From Acetobacterium fimetarium (GTDB lineage: Bacteria > Bacillota > Clostridia > Eubacteriales > Eubacteriaceae), in NCBI RefSeq assembly GCF_014284475.1, contig NZ_WJBC01000019.1, positions 1-56,557 of the forward strand: 56,557 nt of DNA. The letters run 5' to 3'. Below, one piece after another: positions 1 to 8,472 of this stretch; the stretch's first letter is position 1; every line of letters begins with the position of its first letter. The position numbers and the translations under genes were made by a program. A model generated the notes under the pieces. The model had not been told where the DNA came from. It saw nothing but the letters and a program-made list of their open reading frames with translations, and did no database searches.

Positions 1-556
1 TGTCAATTGCTTCTGAAACTTCCTGTATCCGATTTTTTTTGCTGGCGGATGACATCATCGCAAAATCGGTTGGAACAAAACTGTAACCATCGGTCCAGCC
101 AAGCGCCAGCATGGTAAAGCCTTTGATAAAACGATGATTGGCGTGATCATAGAGATTTGCCAGCAATTCGACATGTTTACTCCGGTTCCGGCTGATGACC
201 GAATCATCGAGAACAAAAACCTTAATCCGATCCGGACGAGTCAACCGGCTGAATGACGAAATGACTTTAGCAGACAGCGAGGTCAGAAACCGCCGCCAGT
301 TGTAAGTTGCGGTATTCAAAAAACGATAGTAAGTATTTTTGGATGCCGCTGTTTCCTGATATTTTGAATCCAGGTAGCGATACAGATTTTTTCCCTGAAA
401 CGCAAGCAGTAACAGTAATTCGAAAACTTCGGATACTTTTATCCCTTGTGCTTTGCGGATCCCGGAATCTCTGAGTAACCCCGCCAGTTTCAATGTCTTA
501 AAAGCTTTTAAAAATGCAATTTTTGTCTGTTCAGATGGGTTGTTTTGGTTTATCAT
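1..556 (-). mobile_element. DDE-type transposase of an insertion sequence, 3' end cut by the window edge
   Basis: Reading the minus strand from an ATG at 556 gives an uninterrupted frame of 185 codons that leaves the window at base 1. The start is supported by an AGGAAAGG ribosome binding site about 11 nt upstream. The protein begins MINQNNPSEQTKIAFLKAF and contains VFVLDDSVISRNRSKHVELL near residues 110-130, which resembles the first catalytic Asp region of IS4-like DDE transposases. A TGATATAAT extended -10 sequence (about 600-610) lies upstream. The C-terminal catalytic residues and the far inverted repeat are outside the window, so neither family nor activity can be settled. No inverted repeat could be confirmed on the visible side. 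Confidence 0.75.
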
Positions 557-646
557 AGTGGTATGCACCTTTCCTGTCTGATTTTTGTTACTTTGTATTT
601 TCATTATATCAGACATTGGGTGCATTTTTCTGTCAACTTCTGTTTT

Positions 647-829
647 TTAGAAGCTGCAGCGTGTCTTGTTGTAAAGTCTCAGCTGATTTTTAGAGCTGGG
701 AAAGTTGAGTTTATAAGTATTACTTGCCAGCGTTGTGGTGATGATCGCGCCTTGATCCAATGCGCTAAAACTCACCGGTGCAGTCAAATCAAACTTAGCA
801 GGATCGGCCAGATCATCGGTCGTCCACAA
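647..829 (-). pseudogene. Short coding-like fragment next to the insertion sequence
   Basis: A 60-codon minus-strand frame has a coding-like composition (ADPAKFDLTAPVSFSALDQG, then ITTTLASNTYKL). It starts right after a TGA, has no ribosome binding site and ends where the IS-proximal DNA begins. I do not recognise the family. The simplest reading is a remnant of a gene cut by the insertion, but chance cannot be excluded. Apart from this fragment and the terminator at 913-942, the stretch 610-980 shows nothing gene-like. Confidence 0.25.
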
Positions 830-912
830 TCACTGGGGCGCAAGATAACCGCTTATTTCGCTCGTTTTACTTCCTTCTATCTTATTTATTACCCGCTTTT
901 TCTTTATATTAC

Positions 913-942
913 AAAAAAAGATAGAATCCGTTGGATTCTATC
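913..942 (-). terminator. Rho-independent terminator of the histidine kinase operon
   Basis: A perfect 10-bp stem (GATAGAATCC / GGATTCTATC) with a 3-nt loop at 920-942 is followed on the minus strand by seven T residues. It lies 40 bp after the stop codon of the sensor kinase at 982-3087. Confidence 0.88.
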
Positions 943-981
943 CCATAAAATAATTTTATAAACAATTCGATGTCTTGTTTA

Positions 982-3087
982 TTATGCCAGTGGCAGGATG
1001 ATGGCGGCTTTAAAAAGATCCCCGTCGATTTCAAGTTTCAGCTCACCCTGCTGTATCGTCATCAGGTCCTTGGCAATGGCCAGGCCTAAACCGCTGCCTT
1101 CACTGTTCCTGGTTTCGTCACCCCGTTTAAACCGTTCCATCAGCTCATCCGGCGAAATATTCAGGGGTTGATCGGATACGTTTTTAAAAACAACCCTCCC
1201 CGTTTTATCTTCTTCACATTTTGATAACTCAATATAGACCCGGGATTCTTTTTGGGCATATTTTAAAATGTTGAAAAGCAGATTTTCAATCACCCGCCAG
1301 AGCAGACGACCGTCTGCAGTCACAACAAAAAGCTCTTCGGGATAGTGGGTAATAAACTCAAGCCCTGAATGCGCCAGTTCTTCTTCCATCTCCCCCAGGC
1401 CCTGAGTCATCAGCATTTCCAGATCAACGGCCTGAAACTCCACTTCAATATTCCCTGACGAAGCTTTGGCTGCTTCGAACAAATCATCCGTGAGCACTTT
1501 CAGACGATGCGCCTTGTTCTCTAATATATCTAAATATTTCTGGTTTTCCTCCGGATCCAGTTTTCCATTTTTCAAAAGATCAACAGAAGTGATAATTGAG
1601 GTGAGAGGGGTTCTGATGTCATGGGACACATTCGTCAGCAGCTCGGTTTTTAATCGTTGGCTCTTGACTTCTTCAGCAACTGCCATTGTAATCCCCGCTC
1701 CGATGGCATTAATGCCGTCAGCCAGCTCCCCCAGGGCACCATCAAAGCCAGTCAGTTTATAATCCACCTCGCCGTTTTTTATCCGCTCTACACCTTCCAG
1801 AATTTCATCATACTTTTTGGCTTTTTTCCCACCTGAATAGAGCAGGTAAAGGATGCCGATAAAACTAGCGATGCCAAGAAGCGGAATCTGTACCGTCAAT
1901 GCCAGAACAACCAGTAGAATGGCCCAAAACATAAACCGTTTCACCGTTGCGGAGCCCTTCATGATGTTATTATAATAGGCGGAAAAATTTTTGAATTGTC
2001 CTTTCATGAATTGCCCCAACTGTTTGATCAGTTTCAGAAATAACAACCGTTCCCAGAAATTTCCGCCTTTTAAAATTCGAACCAGCGACAGTAAAAAGTT
2101 TAATCCTAAAGCTGAACCGGCAGCAAAGAGCAGGAGCATATCTGCTCTTGGAAAATTTTGATCATAAAAAAATACAATGGTCGCGATAACCACGGTTTCT
2201 ATACTCAGCAATAATAAAAAATGGGCATCAATCCAGAATTCATCAATTGGTAAAAAATGTACGCCTTCCGCATCTTTTTTTCGCCCGGCCGAAATGCATG
2301 CAAACAGTGCGAAAATAGCAGCCAGAATAAAAAATACAATAAAAATACTCATCAGCCACAGAAATTGCAGTCGTTCTGCCTGATACAGTACTTCCCGTTG
2401 AGCGATATAAGCATCATCAAATCCGATGATGACCTGGAAATCCGGCTCTACAGAATAGTTCAAAGGTTCAAATTGGTCAATATCTGGCAGACTCGATGTA
2501 ATCGCGCCCTTGTTATAGGTGAACGTCACCCGGCGATTAAGCAGGTTATCCTGTGATACTTCTTTGGGCTGACTGTTCTTGATGCCTTTACTGTCAATGA
2601 TATAAGACAACCCCTGAGTTTGCTCCAACTCTTGCTTCAGTCGTTCGTATTGGTAAAGATCGTCATTAATCAATCGTTTTTTTTCAGCTTCAATTTCAGC
2701 TGCATATGGTTCCCAGAAGACTGTATCATTCAGCATCTCCTGTTCGGTTGCGAATTCCAGATCTTCCGGTTCTTCAATGCCCAGTGTCGCCAGTTTATTT
2801 TGTTTAAAGGTCTCAATGTCTTTTGTATTTAACGTATTTCCAGCACGAATATTTTCTTCGCTTTTGTAAAAATTATAAACCTGATCGATATCATCATAAG
2901 CCGTCAGGACTTTGTCCTCCAACTCAGCACTTTCGAGATAGTTGTTTGTATTTGCCATTCCATCCCAGTTGAACCAATACACCTCAAATAAAGCGCCAAA
3001 ACTTACGGTAATAAAGACGATCGTCAACAGAGAACAGGCCAGTTTGAATTTTTGATCAGTCCAGATAGTTTTCAATTTTGTACCCAA
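982..3087 (-). CDS. Multi-spanning sensor histidine kinase, VanS-like
   Basis: Membrane sensor kinase of 701 aa, partner of the response regulator just upstream, whose end it overlaps by 32 bp. One membrane segment lies at about residues 14-39, followed by an extracytoplasmic region of roughly 200 residues. A cluster of about five hydrophobic segments follows between 241 and 420, and then a HAMP-like linker. The H-box NVSHDIRTPL places the phosphorylated His at about residue 489. The N-box (NLLFNIL) is near 602 and the G-box GSGLGLAIAKDL near 664-675. The extra membrane block between sensor and kinase makes it longer than a classical two-segment VanS kinase. The ligand cannot be inferred. A strong terminator follows, so the pair is probably a two-gene operon. 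Confidence 0.92.
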   Translation of the reverse strand: MGTKLKTIWTDQKFKLACSLLTIVFITVSFGALFEVYWFNWDGMANTNNYLESAELEDKVLTAYDDIDQVYNFYKSEENIRAGNTLNTKDIETFKQNKLATLGIEEPEDLEFATEQEMLNDTVFWEPYAAEIEAEKKRLINDDLYQYERLKQELEQTQGLSYIIDSKGIKNSQPKEVSQDNLLNRRVTFTYNKGAITSSLPDIDQFEPLNYSVEPDFQVIIGFDDAYIAQREVLYQAERLQFLWLMSIFIVFFILAAIFALFACISAGRKKDAEGVHFLPIDEFWIDAHFLLLLSIETVVIATIVFFYDQNFPRADMLLLFAAGSALGLNFLLSLVRILKGGNFWERLLFLKLIKQLGQFMKGQFKNFSAYYNNIMKGSATVKRFMFWAILLVVLALTVQIPLLGIASFIGILYLLYSGGKKAKKYDEILEGVERIKNGEVDYKLTGFDGALGELADGINAIGAGITMAVAEEVKSQRLKTELLTNVSHDIRTPLTSIITSVDLLKNGKLDPEENQKYLDILENKAHRLKVLTDDLFEAAKASSGNIEVEFQAVDLEMLMTQGLGEMEEELAHSGLEFITHYPEELFVVTADGRLLWRVIENLLFNILKYAQKESRVYIELSKCEEDKTGRVVFKNVSDQPLNISPDELMERFKRGDETRNSEGSGLGLAIAKDLMTIQQGELKLEIDGDLFKAAIILPLA

Positions 3088-3748
3088 TACCCCATACCAC
3101 CTTTAAATATTTTGGTTCTTTTGGATTGATTTCAATTTTTTCACGAATCCGACGAATATGCACTGCTACCGTGTTATCCGAATTGTAGGCCGGTTCTTCC
3201 CAGGCATTTTCATATATCTGCTCAATGGAAAACACTTTACCTTTTTCCGACATCAAAAAATACATAATCTTATATTCAACTGGCGTAAGCCTGACCTCTT
3301 CCCCATCTACCGTCAGCCGCTTATAATCATCTTCCAGAACCAGTCCGCCGGTGCGGTAGGTACCCACTTTTTCCGGGCATCCCCCCAACGTGTTGTAGCG
3401 TCTCAATTGTGATTTAACCCGGGCGATAACCTCCATGGGGTTAAAAGGTTTGGTGATATAATCATCTCCGCCCATAGTCAAACCCATAATTTTATCATTA
3501 TCTTCTGTTTTGGCAGATAAAAAGATAATGGGGATGTTTTTTGTCTCCCTTATTTTCATGGTTGCCCGGAGGCCACCCATCTCCGGCATCATCACATCCA
3601 TAATAATCAATTGGATCTCTTCTTTTTCTACCATCGATATGGCTTCTTTTCCCGAATAAGCCTTTAAAACAGGATATCCTTCGCTTTTTAAATAGAGTTC
3701 CAGGGCTTCAACGATTTCTTTTTCATCATCGCATATTAAAATACTCAT
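3056..3748 (-). CDS. OmpR/VanR-family response regulator
   Basis: DNA-binding response regulator of 230 aa. The N-terminal receiver domain has the acidic pair (CDDEKE), the phospho-acceptor Asp in LIIMDVMMPEMGG (about residue 51) and the Lys in DDYITKPFNP. The C-terminal winged helix includes VRLTPVEYKIMYFLMSEKG and DNTVAVHIRRIREKI, typical of OmpR/PhoB proteins. It precedes and overlaps its cognate kinase. A promoter-like TTGACA-N17-TAAATC lies upstream at 3780-3808, with a GAATTTC-N5-GAAATTC palindrome just upstream of that (3818-3836), consistent with autoregulation. The regulon is unknown; the sequence family includes VanR-like envelope-stress regulators. Confidence 0.95.
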   Translation of the reverse strand: MSILICDDEKEIVEALELYLKSEGYPVLKAYSGKEAISMVEKEEIQLIIMDVMMPEMGGLRATMKIRETKNIPIIFLSAKTEDNDKIMGLTMGGDDYITKPFNPMEVIARVKSQLRRYNTLGGCPEKVGTYRTGGLVLEDDYKRLTVDGEEVRLTPVEYKIMYFLMSEKGKVFSIEQIYENAWEEPAYNSDNTVAVHIRRIREKIEINPKEPKYLKVVWGIGYKIENYLD

Positions 3749-3779
3749 TGCTTAACCATCAGCCTTTCCATTTCATCTT

Positions 3780-3836
3780 GATTTAACTTTAACACAAACT
3801 TCTGTCAAAACAATACGGAATTTCCTTAAGAAATTC
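3780..3836 (-). promoter_or_regulatory. Probable promoter and palindromic operator of the two-component operon
   Basis: On the minus strand TTGACA (3808-3803) is followed 17 nt later by TAAATC (3785-3780). Immediately upstream, 3818-3836 reads GAATTTC, five bases, GAAATTC, a perfect dyad in the position of an activator or autoregulatory site. Confidence 0.5.
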
Positions 3837-3868
3837 TTACAGTCAAACCTGCCGCTGTTCCAGCAATC

Positions 3869-3900
3869 AAAAAAAAGACAGCATCCATTGGATTGCTGCC
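3869..3900 (-). terminator. Rho-independent terminator of the TetR gene
   Basis: Minus-strand stem GGCAGC-ATCC / GGAT-GCTGTC with one bulged base, followed by eight T residues, 13 bp after the TetR stop codon. Confidence 0.82.
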
Positions 3901-3912
3901 CTTTAAAGTGTT

Positions 3913-4557
3913 TTAGATTAAAAATTTAATGTGATCCGGCTTATTGGCGTTGGAAAAGTCAAATCCCTGCTGAATCGTGTTTTCAATCATTTCCCCGTCA
4001 AGGTTCATTAATCTGAACAAATTTCGCACCAGAAAATAAACCATCGCCCGGTTTGTGAACCGAATGTTCTTTTCATAATAATCAATGAAAAGTTCTTTTC
4101 TCGCTCCATATTCCGACCGTGAAATGACTTCCAGATCCGCTTCAATATAGTTCTTGTTCAGAAAGTCCAGACAGGAGCGGTTCATTGTCTTTGAGATATT
4201 GGCTCCATGCGGGTTTACGTCTTTGACAAGCACTTCATAATAGAGGGTTCTATTATGTTCATCATTTAGGATGATTTCGTAGTACAATACCAGGGCGTAA
4301 CAATACTTGGTATAGAGATTAAGATTTTCAGAAACTGACGAAACATATTCGTACAATGCCAGAAAAAAAACATTGTAAATATCAGAGATCATCTCATCCT
4401 TCTTTTTATAATAGTAGGTAATCGTTCCAAGTTTCACATTGGCACGATCTGCAATATCCTGAATACCGGTTTTATTATATCCATTCTCGTAAAACAGAAT
4501 TTTTGCGGTACTGATAATATTCTGTTTGGTTTGGGTTCCTTTTTTTGACTTTGCCAT
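3913..4557 (-). CDS. TetR/AcrR-family transcriptional regulator
   Basis: A 214-aa protein with a TetR-type helix-turn-helix at about residues 10-55 (IISTAKILFYENGYNKTGIQ, then DIADRANVKLGTITYYYKKK). The C-terminal ligand-binding part is divergent and gives no clue to the inducer. It stands alone between terminators, with its own promoter upstream (TTGACA-N17-TAAGAT, 4652-4624). The nearest co-oriented genes are the ACT protein and phenylacetate-CoA ligase. Regulation of those genes, or of its own gene, is possible but unproven because no shared operator was found. Confidence 0.88.
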   Translation of the reverse strand: MAKSKKGTQTKQNIISTAKILFYENGYNKTGIQDIADRANVKLGTITYYYKKKDEMISDIYNVFFLALYEYVSSVSENLNLYTKYCYALVLYYEIILNDEHNRTLYYEVLVKDVNPHGANISKTMNRSCLDFLNKNYIEADLEVISRSEYGARKELFIDYYEKNIRFTNRAMVYFLVRNLFRLMNLDGEMIENTIQQGFDFSNANKPDHIKFLI

Positions 4558-4623
4558 AATTTGCCTTTCTTAAAATAAACAATTCTTATTATTATACGTA
4601 TTTAAATTTGATTCATATCTTTC

Positions 4624-4652
4624 ATCTTACGAAAAGTTTCGGCAAATGTCAA
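4624..4652 (-). promoter_or_regulatory. Promoter of the TetR gene
   Basis: TTGACA at 4652-4647 and TAAGAT at 4629-4624 with a 17-bp spacer, about 65 bp upstream of the TetR start codon. Confidence 0.55.
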
Positions 4653-4693
4653 TCAATAGTTTTAGAATGTTCACGCTTTATTTTCTAATCGTT

Positions 4694-5131
4694 TTATTTC
4701 ATCAGTAATGTTTCTGCGTCTAAAAGCTTGACACCCTGAGTCTTTTCAAGGGTTTCAATCGCTTTTTGCTGCACTTCATCATCAACGCGGACGATAATAA
4801 TTGCATTATCTGTTTTTTTAGGCAGGAAAGAATAGGCATAGACAATGTTTATTTTCGCCTGAGTCAGAGCATCGACCAGATTGCTTAATCCGCCCGGCTC
4901 ATCCGGAACTTCGGCTGCCAGAACAGAAGTCGATGTGCAGCGGATATTGTTCTTTTTAAGCACTTCAATTCCTTTTTCAGTCTCCTGCAGGATCAGACGA
5001 ACGATCCCATAATCCATCGTCTCCGCAATATTCAGCGAACGAATATTGATGTCATTTTCTGCCAGAATCTTAAGCAGCTTATTTAAACGGCCTTCATGAT
5101 TTTCCATAAAAATTGAAACTTGTCGTATCAT
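4694..5131 (-). CDS. ACT-domain amino-acid-binding protein (tandem ACT)
   Basis: A 145-aa protein made of two ACT modules. The first is about residues 1-65, beginning MIRQVSIFMENHEGRLNKLL. The second is about 70-140, including VPDEPGGLSNLVDALTQAKI. ACT domains bind amino acids and usually act as sensors. The gene follows the phenylacetate-CoA ligase by 9 bp with a GGAGG site in the gap, so the two are co-translated from the T-box-controlled transcript. Such ACT proteins are commonly found beside phenylacetate/indoleacetate-CoA ligases in anaerobes. It has no enzymatic domain, so it probably modulates the ligase or reports aromatic amino-acid levels; that role is inference. Confidence 0.88.
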   Translation of the reverse strand: MIRQVSIFMENHEGRLNKLLKILAENDINIRSLNIAETMDYGIVRLILQETEKGIEVLKKNNIRCTSTSVLAAEVPDEPGGLSNLVDALTQAKINIVYAYSFLPKKTDNAIIIVRVDDEVQQKAIETLEKTQGVKLLDAETLLMK

Positions 5132-5140
5132 TTTCTCCTC

Positions 5141-6439
5141 CTAAATTTTTCTTAAATCGACAACTCGCTGGCTTTTACCTTCACTTCTCGGAAGACTTCC
5201 GGGTTCCACAAAAGCAATTTTAGCATTGATGCCAATTGTCGAATGAATGCGCAGACCAATTCGTTTTTCAAGTTTTTCAAGATTGCTGATTTTATCCGAG
5301 AACATTTCTTCACTGAGCTCAACCTTGATTTCCAGGGTATCCAAAGAGCCATCTCTTCTGACGATCAGTTGATAATGTGGTTCAACTTCTCCAAGCTCCA
5401 GAAGGACACTTTCAATTTGTGTCGGGAATACGTTAACCCCTCGAATAATCAGCATGTCATCGGTTCTTCCCTGCAGGCGTCTGATTCTTAAATGCGTCCG
5501 GCCGCAAGCACATGGTTCTGCAATAATCGATGTCACATCCCGGGTTCGGTAACGCAGCAGCGGAATTCCTTCTTTTGTAATGGTGGTGATGACCAGTTCG
5601 CCCTGCTCACCGTATGGCAGGACTTTCAAGGTGACCGGGTCGATGATTTCCGGGATAAAATGATCTTCCCAGATATGCAGCCCATCCTGAGCGTCACATT
5701 CAATGGCAACACTGGGTCCCATAATTTCAGACAATCCATAGATATCATGGGCTTTGATTTTCAGTTTCTTTTCGATTTCTTTTCTCATATTGTCCGACCA
5801 GGGTTCTGCCCCAAAAACACCCGTCTTGAGTTTTAAAGACGCTGGATCGATGCCCTTCTTTTCCAGGGCATCGCCTAAATAGATCGCGTATGAAGGGGTA
5901 CATGTCAGAACAGTTGTCCCAAAATCCTTCATAATCATGATCTGCTTGTCGGTATTTCCTCCGGAAATAGGAACAATGGAAGCGCCAAGCATTTCAGCCC
6001 CGTAATGGACTCCCAGCCCCCCGGTAAACAATCCGTATCCATAGGCATTTTGCACCACTGAATGAGAATCTGCTCCGGCCGCCACCAATGAACGCGCCAT
6101 AATCTCAGACCAAGTCGTGATGTCTTTTCGGGTGTAACCGACAACCGTTGGTTTGCCGGTGGTCCCTGAAGATGCATGAATTCTGACAATTTTTTCCAAC
6201 GGTACGGCAAACAATCCGTAGGGATAATTATCTCTCAAATCGACCTTGGTTGTAAAGGGCAGCTTCTGTAAATCTGAAAGCGTCTGTACATCCTCTGGGA
6301 CTAAGCCGGCCTCCTGAAATTTGTTTCGATAAAACGGAACATCATGATAGATCCGATTGACCATTCCTTTTAACCGCTCTAATTGCAGTTCCAGCAGTTT
6401 TTCTCTGGGCATACACTCGCAACTCTTATTCCAATACAT
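5141..6439 (-). CDS. paaK: Phenylacetate-CoA ligase (AMP-forming)
   Basis: Adenylate-forming enzyme of 432 aa, the usual PaaK length. It converts an aryl acetate, ATP and CoA to the aryl-acetyl-CoA. The phosphate-binding loop [17 protein letters not shown] lies at about residues 88-104. Other adenylation motifs are [17 protein letters not shown] and [11 protein letters not shown], followed by a small C-terminal domain with [21 protein letters not shown] consensus RBS (CAGGAGG) precedes the ATG. It is the first gene after a T-box leader and is followed by an ACT protein. In acetogens and other anaerobes such ligases can work with indolepyruvate-type ferredoxin oxidoreductases to interconvert aromatic acids and amino acids. 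Phenylacetate versus indoleacetate preference is not decidable here. Confidence 0.92.
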   Translation of the reverse strand: MYWNKSCECMPREKLLELQLERLKGMVNRIYHDVPFYRNKFQEAGLVPEDVQTLSDLQKLPFTTKVDLRDNYPYGLFAVPLEKIVRIHASSGTTGKPTVVGYTRKDITTWSEIMARSLVAAGADSHSVVQNAYGYGLFTGGLGVHYGAEMLGASIVPISGGNTDKQIMIMKDFGTTVLTCTPSYAIYLGDALEKKGIDPASLKLKTGVFGAEPWSDNMRKEIEKKLKIKAHDIYGLSEIMGPSVAIECDAQDGLHIWEDHFIPEIIDPVTLKVLPYGEQGELVITTITKEGIPLLRYRTRDVTSIIAEPCACGRTHLRIRRLQGRTDDMLIIRGVNVFPTQIESVLLELGEVEPHYQLIVRRDGSLDTLEIKVELSEEMFSDKISNLEKLEKRIGLRIHSTIGINAKIAFVEPGSLPRSEGKSQRVVDLRKI

Positions 6440-6561
6440 TTTTTTCCTCCTGAATTTTCTTGATTATATCACTTGATAATGGTGTTTTCTTTAAAACCGC
6501 ATGCCAAAAATATAACATCTGGTTTACAAATGGTCACCGTGACAGTTTCCTCCTGCACATT

Positions 6562-6852
6562 AAAAAAGACCCGTCCTTACTAAAAAGGACGAGTCGTGCT
6601 CGCGGTACCACCTAATTTGATTATAAATAATCCACTCATTTAAGAACACTCCAACCGCAGTCGTTCATGTTCCTCCTTCTGTTAACGGTAAGGATCACCG
6701 GTTTCACCTATTAATGATCGCTCCCGATCCTGTTCAGCAAAACAACTCCTGAGGGAACTTCATCATCATTATCACCATCGGTTCTCACCAATCCCGACTC
6801 TCTGCAGACGCTAATGAAAGCTACTTTCCTCAATCACAGTTTTTTTAATATA
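6562..6852 (-). promoter_or_regulatory. T-box riboswitch (probable Phe specifier) upstream of paaK
   Basis: On the minus strand the leader carries the T-box core GGTGGTACCGCG (6612-6601). An 11-bp intrinsic terminator follows (6568-6595) with six T residues. Upstream is a Stem I-like region containing GCAGAGAGTCGGGATTGGTG. The basal helix TGAGG/CCTCA frames a specifier loop with AAAGTAG on the 5' side and GAAGTTC on the 3' side. The codon after the conserved GAA is TTC (6757-6755), giving phenylalanine as the likely effector tRNA. The class is clear from the core motif; the specifier assignment is by eye and less certain. Uncharged tRNA would favour the antiterminator and expression of paaK and the ACT gene. 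Confidence 0.88.
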
Positions 6853-6858
6853 GTATTC

Positions 6859-6888
6859 ATTATATTCCCAATACAAAAATATTGTCAA
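6859..6888 (-). promoter_or_regulatory. Promoter of the T-box/paaK transcript
   Basis: TTGACA at 6888-6883 and TATAAT at 6864-6859, both consensus, with an 18-bp spacer directly upstream of the T-box leader. Confidence 0.8.
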
Positions 6889-6980
6889 GCAGTTTTTATA
6901 GGATCCGCTTAAAGTATTCGCAAACTTTTCCGGCCTATACTATTGAATTCCGGAGCAGGTTTGAGCTTCAGTGACTCATT

Positions 6981-8033
6981 TTAGACCACGCCTAAACCAA
7001 CAGCAGTATAAGTCGTCATTTCCCGATTCATATACAAAGCGGCTTCAACAATGTTAAAGGCAATCGCTGCGCCACTGCCTTCTCCTAAACGCATACCCAT
7101 GTTCAGGAAAGGTTTTGCTCCGATGAATTCCGAACCAAAAGCTGCGCCCCTTTCGGCCGATGCATGGGAACAGATCAGGTAACCATCTACTTCCGGTTTC
7201 AATGCAATCGCTACCGCAGCGGCGGCAGTTGAAATAAAGCCGTCAATCAGAACCGGGACTCTATGAGCCGCCCCAGCAATCATGGCACCTGCCATGGCGC
7301 CGATTTCAAATCCACCGACTTTTGCCAGTACATCAATCGCATCATTTTTATCAGGTTTATTCAGGGCAATCGCATCTCTTATTACCTGAGCTTTATTGAT
7401 CATTTTTTCTTCAGATAAGTTTGCTCCGGCTCCGACAAGTTCTCCGGGATCAACGCCGCTGAATGCGGCAAAGATGGCAGCGCTTGGTGTGGTATTGCAA
7501 ATTCCCACTTCTCCGGTTCCCAGAATATTGTAACCGTTCTTGATGGCGCGCTCTGCCAAATCAATACCGGCTTCCAGTGAGGCAATCGCTTCATCACGGC
7601 TCATTGCCGGGCCTTTTCGCATATTCGATGTTCCTTTTCTGATTTTTTTATCCAGAATTTTTGATTTTGGATCAAGATCGCTCATCATGCCAACATCACA
7701 GACAAACACATCGGCTCCAGCCTGTTTGCTCAGAGCGGCAACGCCGCTTTTTCCTTCAATCACCATTTTTGCCATTAAATCGGTTACTTCCTGTGGTGCC
7801 GCCGCCACGCCCTCTTCGAAAACGCCATGGTCGCCGCAGAAAACGAGCATCGCTTTCTTGCTGATATCCGGGAACATTTCACCAGAAATTCCCGACAGTT
7901 GAACTGCAATTTGTTCCAGCACACCTAAACTACCAACCGGTTTCAATAAATCATCAACCCGTTTTTTTGATGTTTCCATCATTTTTTCATCCAGTGGCTG
8001 AATTTTCTCAAGTGTTTCATTTAATAAACTCAT
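6981..8033 (-). CDS. cobT: Nicotinate-nucleotide--dimethylbenzimidazole phosphoribosyltransferase
   Basis: Cytosolic enzyme of 350 aa, the standard CobT length. It activates the lower ligand base of cobamides by transfer of phosphoribose from nicotinate mononucleotide. Family signatures include KRVDDLLKPVGSLGVLEQIA near the N terminus, FCGDHGVFEEGVAAAPQEVT around residue 65-85 and GMRLGEGSGAAIAFNIVEAA at the C terminus, which carries the catalytic Glu. An AGAGGAGA site precedes the ATG. No other corrinoid gene and no cobalamin riboswitch is adjacent. The 430-bp gap upstream holds only a weak TATAAT (8074-8069). Corrinoid synthesis fits an acetogen that depends on corrinoid methyltransferases. 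Confidence 0.96.
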   Translation of the reverse strand: MSLLNETLEKIQPLDEKMMETSKKRVDDLLKPVGSLGVLEQIAVQLSGISGEMFPDISKKAMLVFCGDHGVFEEGVAAAPQEVTDLMAKMVIEGKSGVAALSKQAGADVFVCDVGMMSDLDPKSKILDKKIRKGTSNMRKGPAMSRDEAIASLEAGIDLAERAIKNGYNILGTGEVGICNTTPSAAIFAAFSGVDPGELVGAGANLSEEKMINKAQVIRDAIALNKPDKNDAIDVLAKVGGFEIGAMAGAMIAGAAHRVPVLIDGFISTAAAAVAIALKPEVDGYLICSHASAERGAAFGSEFIGAKPFLNMGMRLGEGSGAAIAFNIVEAALYMNREMTTYTAVGLGVV

Positions 8034-8472
8034 TTTATCTCCTCTGTCATTTAATAATTCTAAACCACATTATAACACAATCACTGACCTGTTGAATCGA
8101 TAATTTAGGTAAATATTGCAAGGAAAATCCCATTTCAGACCGCAACCTTTTACCAACTAAAACAACCGTCATGCCGTTTATGGTTTTCTTAAATGCTGCC
8201 GTTATTTTTTTTCTTAAAAAAGCTTCGGAACCACTTCTTTTTATGATAGAATATAAAATTCCATTGGCATATTAGTGTATTGTCATAATCCATTGTGTTA
8301 AAAAAATGCCGATCTATTGCCTTGTTTAGAGACTATTAATCATTATTAATAACCACTCCTCAAGTCAGGCAGCATCATGATCATTCGGAAAATTATATAT
8401 TTCTGATTATTTTGTAAAAAAAAACGTATCTAAACGATATCAGCATCTTTAAATCAGGAGGAACTGTGAACA
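8034..8472. other. Intergenic region between divergent cobT and amidase genes
   Basis: About 440 bp without a credible gene. It contains a TATAAT element for cobT on the minus strand (8074-8069) without a good -35 box, several A/T tracts, and the AGGAGG ribosome binding site of the plus-strand amidase gene at 8456-8461. No riboswitch, tRNA or strong repeat was recognised. Confidence 0.6.

Noticed and set aside
545-961. Plus-strand open frame of 138 codons
   Set aside because: It begins inside the transposase promoter region, lacks a ribosome binding site, runs through an intrinsic terminator and has a low-complexity, non-coding-like composition.
8034-8472. Cobalamin riboswitch upstream of cobT
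   Set aside because: No B12-box-like sequence was found on the minus strand in the gap.
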